Below, in pieces: positions 9,351 through 17,531 of a DNA stretch of 64,000 nucleotides (position 1 is the stretch's first letter; the number at the start of each line of letters is the position of its first letter). The position numbers and the translations under genes are program-made. Source of the DNA: Lactobacillus kimbladii (GTDB taxonomy: Bacteria > Bacillota > Bacilli > Lactobacillales > Lactobacillaceae); the NCBI RefSeq assembly GCF_000970755.1, contig NZ_KQ034007.1:991485-1055484 (forward strand), in the 5' to 3' direction. The notes below the pieces were generated by a model. The model worked only from the letters and a program-made list of their open reading frames with translations, had not been told where the DNA came from and did not search any database.

Positions 9351-9406
9351 TTTTCTTTGAATTTTAATATTTTTCCGCTAAAATAAATTGTAAAGGAGAA
9401 TTTATT

Positions 9407-9598
9407 ATGAATCAGCAATTAGAAGAATTATCCGATGCAATTATCGATTTTCAAGTAAAACATCATGTTACTGATACGGATTTAGCTTTTGCAAGTCATT
9501 TGTCAGTTGAAAAAATTCACGCAATGAAAACTGGCGAAGGCGAGTTTACTCCTGAAGAAATTAATCAGCTGTATGATTACCTTGCTGCAAATCATTAA
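9407..9598 (+). CDS. LBP_cg2779 family small protein
   Basis: 63-residue acidic protein (MNQQLEELSDAIIDFQVKHH...) of a family known mainly from lactobacilli and without established function. Its predicted helices and the stretch TDTDLAFASHLSVEKIHAMKTG look like a Cro/C1-type helix-turn-helix, so DNA binding is possible but unproven. A good ribosome site (AAAGGAG) precedes the ATG. It follows lepB by 56 bases and is followed by a hairpin terminator. Confidence 0.75.
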   Translation: MNQQLEELSDAIIDFQVKHHVTDTDLAFASHLSVEKIHAMKTGEGEFTPEEINQLYDYLAANH

Positions 9599-9612
9599 AA
9601 AGTTATCTAAAT

Positions 9613-9648
9613 ATAAACCCCGCAAGAGATTATTTTTGTGGGTTTTTA
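9613..9648 (+). terminator. Rho-independent terminator of lepB/LBP_cg2779 unit
   Basis: AAACCCCGCA pairs with TGTGGGTTTTT (one G-U pair) about 15 bases after the small ORF, and the second arm runs into a T tract. Confidence 0.7.
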
Positions 9649-9654
9649 AATATA

Positions 9655-9766
9655 AGTTTTTTTACAAGCGAGTGTTAAAAGACTTTATTAATTATGATAA
9701 TAAATTGGGCTTCATTCATAGAAATAATTAAGTTATTCGTATGCCCGATTGCGTTTGTAAAAACTG
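9655..9766. repeat. Imperfect palindromic element in a 319-base gene-free stretch
   Basis: Outer arms AGTTTTTTTACAAGCG (9655-9670) and GCGTTTGTAAAAACTG (9751-9766) are inverted copies with small gaps. Inside, TTGGGC (9715-9720) pairs with GCCCGA (9743-9748) and CATAGAAATAA with TTATTCGTATG. About 45 unpaired bases lie on the left side. It could be a structured RNA or a decayed miniature element. The remaining bases to 9841 show nothing I recognise. Confidence 0.35.
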
Positions 9767-9841
9767 ATTGGTATATTTTGGCCGATTACCTGTTTGATTT
9801 TATATTTCTCTGTTTCGCATTCGAAATCTACTCTGGCTGTT

Positions 9842-9877
9842 AAAAAGGACGTTAAGCAAAAGCTTAACGTCCTTTAA
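9842..9877 (-). terminator. Terminator of the sugar-acid operon
   Basis: A 14-bp perfect stem, AAAGGACGTTAAGC (9844-9857) and GCTTAACGTCCTTT (9862-9875), with an AAAA loop. On the reverse strand the second arm runs into TTTTT, placing it just after the phosphotriesterase-like gene. Confidence 0.88.
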
Positions 9878-9917
9878 ATGTCCGGTAATTATTCTAATAA
9901 CCTTGTTATATTTTTTG

Positions 9918-10847
9918 TTATCCGATTGACTCTTTATTCTCTAGTACTCTTTTAGGATTATCAATAACCATTTTAGCAAAATTATCATTACCTATTAATG
10001 GCACCAACGATTGCTTTAATGTTGTAATAATATATCGCAATCCTGGTTTACCTTTGTATGATAAAAAATATGATTTCCTCCCCATATCACCTGATAAACA
10101 AATATGATCTACATAGCCATCCTCAACTAATTTACAAAGCATTTGTATGCGATCTCTATCATTAGTGCTTAACTCACGGCCAATATGGTCAAAACTTATA
10201 TTTACTCCAGTATCACAAATTTTTTCAATATAGTCTATATTTTTTGGAATATCTACATGGCTTAAGCAAATATGCTTTAAGTCTGCCCCTTGACCTCTTA
10301 AAATTTCAACCTGTTCCATAGCCATCGTTCCTTTATCACAATGAGTAATCATAGGAATATGGGTAGCCCTCTGAACCTTACCCTCAATTTGTAGGATCCG
10401 TTTTTCCCTCTTTGTTATTTGCTTAAAACTTGTTCCTGCTTTCATGGCAACGGGTAATAGATGACGTGAACTAACTCCATTTTCAATTTCATTAACTAAA
10501 AAATCAAATATTTGTTTATCCGACATTTTATCAATCCACTTTGGCATAAATTCTTCTTTGTGGAATCCTGTAACAAAACCTATATTAATATTTGCTCCTT
10601 CAGAAATTTTTTGTAAAGCAATAGGATTTCTGCCATAGTTTATCGGAGTCAGATCTATGATCGTACTACCACCATTATTTTTAAAGTCTATAGCCTCAGC
10701 AATGCTTTTATCTACGTCATCAAAAATATAGTCTTTATATTCAGGTAAGGGATTTGGATTTACAAAGAGATGATCATGTATATAAGTAACGCCCAAATCA
10801 TTTGAAGATATGGTTCCTTTGACAGTATTAATCATTGTTATTACCAT
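9918..10847 (-). CDS. Phosphotriesterase-family metal hydrolase, putative (phospho)lactonase
   Basis: 309 residues of the amidohydrolase superfamily, phosphotriesterase-related branch. Metal ligands are visible in order: HDHLF near residue 24 (the HxH of beta-strand 1), the lysine of MKAGTS that would be carbamylated, THCDKG, LSHVD, and the final Asp in LSGDMGR. Family members described as lactonases and sugar-lactone hydrolases are more common than true phosphotriesterases. As last gene of the PTS/DgoD/aldolase operon it may open an aldonolactone or phospho-aldonolactone; this is inference. Its ATG at 10847 overlaps the dehydratase stop region by 7 bases; a second Met four codons later (10835) is an equally good start. 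Confidence 0.8.
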   Translation of the reverse strand: MVITMINTVKGTISSNDLGVTYIHDHLFVNPNPLPEYKDYIFDDVDKSIAEAIDFKNNGGSTIIDLTPINYGRNPIALQKISEGANINIGFVTGFHKEEFMPKWIDKMSDKQIFDFLVNEIENGVSSRHLLPVAMKAGTSFKQITKREKRILQIEGKVQRATHIPMITHCDKGTMAMEQVEILRGQGADLKHICLSHVDIPKNIDYIEKICDTGVNISFDHIGRELSTNDRDRIQMLCKLVEDGYVDHICLSGDMGRKSYFLSYKGKPGLRYIITTLKQSLVPLIGNDNFAKMVIDNPKRVLENKESIG

Positions 10848-11986
10848 TCGGCAATAGTGCCATCATCATTGACCCAAGCCGGATTATTCCACACTAATCC
10901 CTCTTGTGCGACATCTTTAATTTTGTCTTCATCCATTTCAATGCCAAGACCCGGACCTTTGGGAATGTCAACGAAACTATCTTTATACTGAAAGATTTCT
11001 TTGTTTTTTACAAAATCAAGTAGGTCAAAACCTTGATTATAGTGAATTCCTAGACTTTGTTCTTGAATAAAAACATTTGGAGTACATGCATCAACTTGAA
11101 AAGTTGCAGCTAATGCTACTGGGCCATACGGAGCATGTGGAGCAACAGCCATATCGTATGCCTCTGCCATTGCTGCTATTTTACGCTCTTCCAGTAGGCC
11201 GCCACAAAGAGAAATATCAGGTTGAATTATATCAACTGCTCCCTGTTTAAAAATATTTTTGAAACCCCATCTGGTGTATAATCTTTCTCCTGTTGCAATT
11301 GGAGTTGAAACCTCATTTGAGATTTGAGCAAAATACTCTTCATTTTCAGGTAAGACTGGTTCTTCAATAAACATAGGATGGTATTCTTCTAAAGCTTTAG
11401 CTAAGACTTTTGCCATTGGTTTGTGTACACGCCCATGAAAGTCAATGCCAATAGACATGGCATTGCCAAATTTTTCACGAATAGAGGCAACTCTTTTAAC
11501 AGTCGCATTCACTTTTTCTAAAGAATCAACATAATGCATTTCAGAAGTAGCATTCATTTTAACTGCTCTAAAACCCTTATCCCAACGTTCTTGGGCCATT
11601 GCCACAACATCTGATGGACGATCTCCGCCAATCCATGAATAAACTTTTATCTTATCCCTAACGGCTCCACCTAATAGTTCATAAACTGGCAAATTTAAGG
11701 TTTTACCTTTGATGTCCCATAAAGCCATTTCTATTCCTGATATTACGGTTCCATTAATTGGTCCTCCACGAAAGAAAGATCTATGAAGGCGCTGCCATAT
11801 CCTTTCAATTTCAAGTGGATTTTTTCCAATCAGCTTACCGCACATCTCTTTTGCTCCAGCAACAACTGTTTCTGTTTTCGTCCCTGAAACTAACTCTCCC
11901 CAACCAGAAATGCCTTCGTCAGTATTTATCTTTATAAATATCCATCTAGGTTTTACTTTGTAAACAACAAAATCTGAAATTTTCAT
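10841..11986 (-). CDS. dgoD: D-galactonate dehydratase-like enolase-superfamily enzyme
   Basis: 381 residues, closely similar by recollection along its whole length to E. coli DgoD, including the N-terminal WIFIKINTDEGISGWGE and the C-terminal NPAWVNDDGTIAEW. Probable metal ligands are Asp182 (GIDFHGR), Glu208 (FIEEPV) and Glu234 (ATGERL); the acid/base pair is His184 and His284 (APHAPYGP), with Glu309 (IQEQS) beside it. DgoD converts D-galactonate to 2-keto-3-deoxy-D-galactonate. Here the operon imports by PTS, so a 6-phosphorylated aldonate may be the substrate, which would be unusual for this family. Gap of 15 bases after the IIC gene. Confidence 0.85.
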   Translation of the reverse strand: MKISDFVVYKVKPRWIFIKINTDEGISGWGELVSGTKTETVVAGAKEMCGKLIGKNPLEIERIWQRLHRSFFRGGPINGTVISGIEMALWDIKGKTLNLPVYELLGGAVRDKIKVYSWIGGDRPSDVVAMAQERWDKGFRAVKMNATSEMHYVDSLEKVNATVKRVASIREKFGNAMSIGIDFHGRVHKPMAKVLAKALEEYHPMFIEEPVLPENEEYFAQISNEVSTPIATGERLYTRWGFKNIFKQGAVDIIQPDISLCGGLLEERKIAAMAEAYDMAVAPHAPYGPVALAATFQVDACTPNVFIQEQSLGIHYNQGFDLLDFVKNKEIFQYKDSFVDIPKGPGLGIEMDEDKIKDVAQEGLVWNNPAWVNDDGTIAEW

Positions 11987-12001
11987 ATTTTTCCTCGAGT
12001 T

Positions 12002-13276
12002 TTAAAAAATCATCTTAAATAATTCAACTATTTTATAGATAATAAATCCTACAATGTGTGTACCTGCATCCTCAGTGGATATATATTTAACTCCATTTGC
12101 TAAGTGGAAACCACCAGCAATAGCAAGTTGTGTATGTATTGGAGCTAAAGCGGTTCCAATCCAGAGAACAAAGCAAGTAATAACAATAGTTGATAGTATT
12201 CCTCTAAAAACATTACCTTTGCTAAATGCTACAGGCCAAGCTGACAGCCACATAGCTTGGTAAGCAATATCTGAAATCGGCAACAGATGATTACCAGGTA
12301 AAATAGCTGATAATATTAATGTGATCGGTACCATAATAATACCGCACGCAATCGCTGATGAATTAGCAACTGTCAAAGCTGCATCTATTCCAATGGTAAA
12401 TTTATTTCCTGGAAACTTTTTATTAAGTAGTTCTTTAATAGAATTAGCAAAAGGTATCAATCCCTGCATTAAAATTTGCATCATTTTAGGAGTTAAAACC
12501 ATAGTAGCTGATGTGCTCATTCCTACAATTAAAATTTTACCTATGTCTTCACCTGCAAGTGCGCCAATAATGATTCCTATGATAAAACCCATAAACAATG
12601 GTTCACCAACAAAGCCAAACTTTTTTTGTATCTTTTCTGGTCTACCATCAATCTTATTAATTCCAGGAATAATGCTCCACAGTTTATTTAATGCCCAAGC
12701 TACAGGAGCCCATCCAACTGAATTTGCTGTTGGAAATGAAATTCCTTCTAAACCAAAATATTTTTGTGCTAAAGGAGCTGTCCAATCGGCTAGTTTAAAA
12801 CTGATAGCAGCATCAATAGCTGAGGCAACTAATGCTGCAACAGCGCTTTTGGTTAAATACCAAACTAAAGCACCAGTAAAAATATAGTGATTATATGACC
12901 AAAAATCAACCATAACTGTATTAGTTGTCTTAGTAATTATCATTAGTATATTTAACGCAAGAACAATAAATACAACAATCGCAGCCAAAGGAAATGCCCA
13001 TGTTGCGGCAGCTCTAGCTGGCCATCCTACATCCATAATACTTGTTTGGATCCCCCAATGTTTCACCATCAAATGGACAGATGGTCCAACCTGTTGTACA
13101 AACCAATTAATTACAATGTTAACGCCAGCAAAACCAACACCAATTGTTAGTGAAGATTTAATTAGTGTGCCTATTTTTACTTTAAAAATAATACCCAAAA
13201 TGAAGATCACAATAGGCATCATAACCATAGGTCCTAAGCCGCTAATCCAGTTTAAGCCTGCAATTACCCAATTCAT
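12002..13276 (-). CDS. PTS galactitol-family transporter subunit IIC
   Basis: 424-residue integral membrane protein with about ten hydrophobic segments, of the GatC-type PTS IIC family. It starts with the family-like stretch LNWISGLGPMVMMPIVIF and contains the repeated ADxGTHIVGF-like end (EDAGTHIVGFIIYKIV). It forms the sugar channel and receives phosphate from the IIB protein encoded immediately upstream in the operon (18-base gap). GatC homologues transport galactitol and many other polyols or sugar acids, so the substrate must be read from the neighbours, which suggest an aldonate or aldonolactone. Confidence 0.88.
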   Translation of the reverse strand: MNWVIAGLNWISGLGPMVMMPIVIFILGIIFKVKIGTLIKSSLTIGVGFAGVNIVINWFVQQVGPSVHLMVKHWGIQTSIMDVGWPARAAATWAFPLAAIVVFIVLALNILMIITKTTNTVMVDFWSYNHYIFTGALVWYLTKSAVAALVASAIDAAISFKLADWTAPLAQKYFGLEGISFPTANSVGWAPVAWALNKLWSIIPGINKIDGRPEKIQKKFGFVGEPLFMGFIIGIIIGALAGEDIGKILIVGMSTSATMVLTPKMMQILMQGLIPFANSIKELLNKKFPGNKFTIGIDAALTVANSSAIACGIIMVPITLILSAILPGNHLLPISDIAYQAMWLSAWPVAFSKGNVFRGILSTIVITCFVLWIGTALAPIHTQLAIAGGFHLANGVKYISTEDAGTHIVGFIIYKIVELFKMIF

Positions 13277-13294
13277 ACTCTCACACTTTCTCCC

Positions 13295-13594
13295 TTATTC
13301 TTTTAAAGCCTTTAGTATTTCGGCGCTAGTTTTTTCTTCGCCTACTCCAGTTACAAAAGAAGTAGCCTGGATTACAGGAATATTTTCTGTTACATTTTTG
13401 TCCAATTTTCCAGTTGGAACAATAAAGTCAACTTTATTGGTTTTTAGATTTCCCTGAACTTCTGAAAACTTACATTGAATTATATTTGGCATAGGAAGTC
13501 CATTCTCAGAGGCTATACTTTTAACTTTCTCAGAAGCTAATGTTGAAGTGATCATCGAGGATGCACAACATATAATAATAGTTTTTTTATTCAT
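13295..13594 (-). CDS. PTS galactitol-family subunit IIB
   Basis: 99 residues, the usual length of GatB. The phospho-acceptor loop reads IIICCASSMITST near residues 7-19; by alignment with the usual IIVACGGAVATST pattern Cys10 would be the phosphorylated cysteine, and Cys9 is an extra neighbour. The downstream QCKFSEV matches the family's QC-R/K motif. It passes phosphate from IIA to the incoming sugar at IIC. It lies one base after the IIA gene and 18 bases before IIC. Confidence 0.87.
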   Translation of the reverse strand: MNKKTIIICCASSMITSTLASEKVKSIASENGLPMPNIIQCKFSEVQGNLKTNKVDFIVPTGKLDKNVTENIPVIQATSFVTGVGEEKTSAEILKALKE

Positions 13595-13595
13595 T

Positions 13596-14054
13596 TTAAT
13601 TACCTTTCTCGAATAAATTTAAGATTGTTTTCTTATTGTTAGCATCTAATACGTCTTGTAAAAAATTTTGGTTTTGAATTAAATTCATTAATTGCTTTAA
13701 AAGTTCAACTTGTTTATCAGGAGTGTAAAATAAGATTTGTATAATAATATTTACTCCGCATAGTTTAGTTGGATCATCCATTTGTTTAAAATAAACTGGC
13801 CGTTTTAAGGTTGTAATAACCAATTGATTAGTTTTACAATGTTGAAAATCTGTGTGTGGAATTGCTACGCAAATTTTTCCTGTATTTAATCCTGTTGGGA
13901 AATTTTTTTCGCGTTCCTTAATACTATGGAGATAATTTATATCAACTTTTTCTTCTCTTAATAGGTGATTACAAATTCTTTCATAATAAGAATTACAACT
14001 TTCAAATTCCTGATTGATAAAAATATCATCTTCTGACAATAAAGATCTGTCCAT
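13596..14054 (-). CDS. PTS fructose/mannitol-type subunit IIA
   Basis: 152 residues when started at the ATG at 14054, which has AGGTGG five bases ahead; a TTG-started extension to 14081 lacks a ribosome site. The active-site histidine is in ICVAIPHTDFQH, preceded by REKNFPTGLNT as in the mannitol/fructose IIA family. It accepts phosphate from HPr and passes it to the adjacent IIB. It begins 13 bases after the aldolase gene. Confidence 0.85.
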   Translation of the reverse strand: MDRSLLSEDDIFINQEFESCNSYYERICNHLLREEKVDINYLHSIKEREKNFPTGLNTGKICVAIPHTDFQHCKTNQLVITTLKRPVYFKQMDDPTKLCGVNIIIQILFYTPDKQVELLKQLMNLIQNQNFLQDVLDANNKKTILNLFEKGN

Positions 14055-14067
14055 ATAACCACCTACT

Positions 14068-14685
14068 TTATGACTTTTCAATTATATCAATTAGAGACTG
14101 GCGTAATTTTGGAACATCTTTATTAATAATGTCTTCTTTCAAAAAAGCACCTGAACCAATTCCAATAAATTGAGCACCATTTTTTAAAAAGATCCCGACA
14201 TTTTCACTCGAAATTCCGCCAACTGCCATTAGTGGTATTTTTCCTAAGGGTCCTTGAAGATTTTTAAAATATTCCGGTCCTGCTGTAATTGCAGGAAAAA
14301 TTTTAATTATATCTGCTTTATAATTAAGCATTTGCAATACCTCAGTAGGCGTATATGCACCTGGTATTGTTATTACGTTTTTTTGTTTAGCATAATCGAT
14401 CATATTTTTGCTAAACAAACATGAACTTAATAAAAATTTTGCATTAGCATCCACCGCATCAATTTCATCTTTAAGGTTTAATACTGTTCCAGCACCTATT
14501 AAGATTTTTTGACCGAATTCTTTATTTAGGTTTTTGATGTATTCTGGAGCAGACGGTGTATTCATTGTTATTTCCATCGCAAAATTTTGTTCTAAACCTT
14601 CGATTGCCTTTGCAATAGCGTGGGCTTCATCGAAAGTATAGTTTCGTATTATGATTGTATATTTGGGAAAATTATTTATCCCCAT
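14068..14685 (-). CDS. KDPG/KDPGal-type 2-keto-3-deoxy-6-phosphoaldonate aldolase
   Basis: 205 residues, class I aldolase of the Eda/DgoA family. The Schiff-base lysine is Lys128 in DIIKIFPA, Glu38 in AMEITMNTP is the catalytic acid/base, and the phosphate-binding VGGISSENV and IGIGSGAF motifs follow. Family members cleave 2-keto-3-deoxy-6-phosphogluconate or -galactonate to pyruvate and glyceraldehyde 3-phosphate. Placed directly after the regulator (14-base overlap) and ahead of the PTS genes, it is the likely last step of this pathway. Which epimer it uses cannot be told from sequence. Confidence 0.87.
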   Translation of the reverse strand: MGINNFPKYTIIIRNYTFDEAHAIAKAIEGLEQNFAMEITMNTPSAPEYIKNLNKEFGQKILIGAGTVLNLKDEIDAVDANAKFLLSSCLFSKNMIDYAKQKNVITIPGAYTPTEVLQMLNYKADIIKIFPAITAGPEYFKNLQGPLGKIPLMAVGGISSENVGIFLKNGAQFIGIGSGAFLKEDIINKDVPKLRQSLIDIIEKS

Positions 14686-16726
14686 TTTTTTCCTCCTCTT
14701 CTACAAATTTCAAGATTATTTGATAGACTTCAAATGACGTTTTACAGCTTAAAATTTTATTAATAATATTTTTGTTCATCGCAAGAGAAGTAAATTGATT
14801 AATTGCCTTTAATTTATTATCTGTATGAGAAAATGCTACCGGAGCAATAATGTTGACTGTTTTGTTGTAAGGCATTTCGATTGGAGTTTTTGATACTAAA
14901 AAACCAATTCCACTACCCAAAATTCCAGTTTTAGGTAAGGAATGTGGAATAGAGATACTAGTTCCCAAAAAACTATAATTATCTGGATTATTAATCTGTC
15001 TTTGTAATTCAAATTCATATCGCTTTTCAATTTTTTTATCTTTCAATAAAGGCATAATTGCTTTATGCAAGGCAACTTTCCATTCGATATTTGTATCTTT
15101 ATTTAAAACGATATAGTTAGGGTGAAGATAAGAAAGTAAATTATGAGATTTTTTATTATCTGAATTATCGAAGTTTTGTTTTAAAAGCATTCGATTTATG
15201 TCAGCTTTTAGTATTTGGTTATCGGTTAAATTGGCATACCTTGAAATAAGCTCGAGAAGTTTATTTATTTCTTTATCCGTTTTTTCTATCTTTAGCTGGT
15301 TTAAAACTCTATACCGTAAACCAATTTTTTCTGAATAGTTCATATTTGGCTTAACAACGAACTGTATTTTGTTGGTATTTAATGGCAATGTAGTAAAAAC
15401 AATGTCAAATCTTTCTTTTGAATTGTTGAATTCTCTAATTGACATAGTACAGATGAAATTTAATTCCGGTAAAATTTCTTTTAAAATTTTTATCAAAATG
15501 TTTGACATAATTATACCGTTTGAACAAACTACAATAGCTTTATAGATCGGTTTGTTGATATCACGATTTTCAGGAGTACTAGCAAGTAAGTAACCAAAAT
15601 AATACGTTAATAATTGCACTTCTCCTTTAGGAAAAGTCTTGCCAATCCAGTCTTCAAGAGGCCTAATTAAATTTTTTATTATTTGAAATAAAATTTGGTG
15701 GTTTTCGCTATTATTCAACTCTAACTTTTCAATATTTGGCAATTCGTACTTAACACGATAGCAAGCAGGTCTTAAATGATTCATTAATCTTTTTTCAAAC
15801 TGCTTTTGATCATCAATCTGAACTAACGTTTTTTGTTTAAAACCCTCTACTATTTGATGAATAAAATGTAAAATTTTTACTTCATCTGATCCGTATTGTA
15901 AATTTGTTTTATCATATACGTTAGAAGCTAAAATTTCTAAAACTAACCATTTCAAATCTACATTATCCAAATTTTCTAAACCCGAATAGGTTTTTAAAAA
16001 TTTATATTCATTTGTTTCGGTGATAAAAGGATCTGAAGGACAGTTAGATTTACAATTGGAATTTTGACTTCTATACAAGATTGTTTGAAACAAATTATTC
16101 AAAGCTTTAAAATATATGTCCGAAAAAGTAGCTTTGAATTTTTCTTCAATATCTAGTATTAGAACAGTCGCTTTTTTTGCGATTGTTCTATTTTTTGTAA
16201 TGGATATAATTAGATCACTTGTAATTAGATTTGGATTATTTAAAAATAATTTAGTTGCTAATTTATAAATATCATCTTTTTCCCCTTTTAGAGAATATCC
16301 TTCAACCCGATTATAAATAATTTCTAAATTATTTCTCTTAACAAATTTTTGCGCTTCCTTAATATCACTAATAACTGTGGTCTTCGAATATTTGAGAAAA
16401 GATGTCAGATGGTTCAAAGAAACATAACTTGTTTTTAAAATTAAGTAAGTAATGATTAAAACTTTACGATCATGATCTGATAATTCACCAAACTGATCTT
16501 CCTTACCTGCCTGAATTAGCAGTCTAATGGAAGTATCATATTCGAAAGTTCCATTTTTATGTCTAGTTATTTCTGGAAAATGTTTTGCCCTCAAAGTATT
16601 ATTTATTAATTTAACAGCATAATTAATTTGTCTTCTGCTAAGCGATAATTTTTGTATCATCTCCGATATTGTTATGTTAGGTTCTTTTAGTAAAAGGGAA
16701 ATTATTTTTTGAATACGCTCATTCAT
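14672..16726 (-). CDS. PRD-containing PTS-controlled transcriptional regulator (BglG/MtlR type)
   Basis: 684 residues from the ATG at 16726, which has AGGGGG eight bases ahead; a TTG two codons upstream is too close to that site. Order of domains: N-terminal helix-turn-helices (about 1-70 and 85-150), two PRD modules (about 185-390), a IIB-like domain with VVCSNGIIMSN near residue 405, and a C-terminal IIA-like domain with ISIPHSLPKTG. Such regulators are phosphorylated on PRD histidines by HPr or by their own PTS and activate the local operon when substrate is present. It is the promoter-proximal gene of the sugar-acid operon. Direct DNA binding rather than RNA antitermination is inferred from the helix-turn-helices. 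Confidence 0.88.
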   Translation of the reverse strand: MNERIQKIISLLLKEPNITISEMIQKLSLSRRQINYAVKLINNTLRAKHFPEITRHKNGTFEYDTSIRLLIQAGKEDQFGELSDHDRKVLIITYLILKTSYVSLNHLTSFLKYSKTTVISDIKEAQKFVKRNNLEIIYNRVEGYSLKGEKDDIYKLATKLFLNNPNLITSDLIISITKNRTIAKKATVLILDIEEKFKATFSDIYFKALNNLFQTILYRSQNSNCKSNCPSDPFITETNEYKFLKTYSGLENLDNVDLKWLVLEILASNVYDKTNLQYGSDEVKILHFIHQIVEGFKQKTLVQIDDQKQFEKRLMNHLRPACYRVKYELPNIEKLELNNSENHQILFQIIKNLIRPLEDWIGKTFPKGEVQLLTYYFGYLLASTPENRDINKPIYKAIVVCSNGIIMSNILIKILKEILPELNFICTMSIREFNNSKERFDIVFTTLPLNTNKIQFVVKPNMNYSEKIGLRYRVLNQLKIEKTDKEINKLLELISRYANLTDNQILKADINRMLLKQNFDNSDNKKSHNLLSYLHPNYIVLNKDTNIEWKVALHKAIMPLLKDKKIEKRYEFELQRQINNPDNYSFLGTSISIPHSLPKTGILGSGIGFLVSKTPIEMPYNKTVNIIAPVAFSHTDNKLKAINQFTSLAMNKNIINKILSCKTSFEVYQIILKFVEEEEKNGDK

Positions 16727-16750
16727 TTTCAAATCCCCCTTTCAACTCTA

Positions 16751-16790
16751 ATTATAATCTGCCAATTTAACTTTTTGTATGCGCTTTCGT
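16751..16790 (-). promoter_or_regulatory. Promoter of sugar-acid operon with overlapping cre-like box
   Basis: On the reverse strand TATAAT (16751-16756) is a good -10 box. The sequence CGAAAGCGCATACA (within 16776-16790) resembles the CcpA cre consensus TGAAAGCGCTTTCA and sits where the -35 element would be. No strong -35 hexamer is visible, fitting an activator-dependent promoter under catabolite repression. A TGTAT-n9-ATACA inverted repeat at 16808-16826 is a possible activator site. Confidence 0.6.
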
Positions 16791-16935
16791 TTCTAAACTT
16801 GTACAAGTGTATGCCTTTGTTATACATTTACTTTAAGATGATATTTGCAAATGAAACCTTTTAATCGTATAACAAATTCCGTAATTTTGTTTTCTTCTTT
16901 AAAATATTTTAAACATAAAAAACTTAGATTAATTG

Positions 16936-17483
16936 TGAAGTGCTCCATAATAGTTAGACAATAATCTGACTATTAGGAGCATTTTTTTATGACTAAATAT
17001 TCGATTGCTTTGAAAATTGAAGTTATTTGTAAGTATCTAGCACACCAAAATTCATTGGCTGGCTTAGGCAAAGAATATGGCATTGATTACACGGCTATCA
17101 GGAGCTGGACAGAGTTTAAGCACAAGCTGCCTAAAAAAGAAAGCTCAGACTATTTGCATTCAGACCAGGGCTTTTAATACCGCCATTAAGGCTATCAGTC
17201 CAAACTAAGAAAGATGAAGATTAAGCAAAGCATGTAGCGCAAGGGTAATTGCCACGATAAGTCAATGAGAGAAACAATCTTCAACCTAATGAAATGGGAG
17301 AAGCTTAACTGCATTAAGATTAGTTCACTAGCAGAAATGCGTGAAATACTGCATGATTACGTTTACTTGTTGAATCGCATTAGAAGATCAAACAAACTAA
17401 AATACACGATTCCGATTAACTATCGGAACCGTGTATTGGGCCTTGTGTAATATTAATATGTTTAACTTTTTATTTGTACTTCA
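16936..17483 (+). mobile_element. Decayed IS3-family (IS150-like) insertion sequence
   Basis: The 548-base relic is bounded by imperfect inverted repeats: TGAAGTGCTCCATAATAGTTAG at the left end, and a right end whose complement begins TGAAGTACAAATAAAAAGTTAA. Both begin TGAAGT and share AGTTA-ACA about 17 bases in. Inside is a rearranged transposase pseudogene. A full element would be about 1.3-1.5 kb, so most of it is gone. No clear target-site duplication remains (flanks ATTG and TTAT). It separates the sugar-acid operon promoter from the ABC array. Confidence 0.75.
16989..17450 (+). pseudogene. IS3-family transposase pseudogene (OrfA start joined to OrfB end)
   Basis: The first ~50 codons match the helix-turn-helix of an IS3/IS150 OrfA (MTKYSIALKIEVICKY, then YGIDYTAIRSW). 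They run straight into the C-terminal part of OrfB starting at YLHSDQGF and continuing RKGNCHDKSM, FNLMKWEKL, and YRNRVLGLV. The whole stretch stays in one frame but is broken by three stop codons (after HSDQGF, after YRH and after IKQSM). The central DDE catalytic region is deleted, so it cannot make an active transposase. Confidence 0.8.
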
Positions 17484-17531
17484 TTATTTTAATTAAGGTT
17501 TTCTTCTAAAAATATTTTAATTCAATAATTA

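Noticed and set aside
12321-12887. 188-aa forward ORF opposite the PTS IIC gene
   Set aside because: It lies wholly antisense to a well-supported membrane protein, has no ribosome site, and its hydrophobic composition is the expected shadow of the IIC codons.
16932-17487. Target-site duplication flanking the IS3-type relic
   Set aside because: Flanking bases ATTG and TTAT do not match convincingly, so no duplication is claimed.
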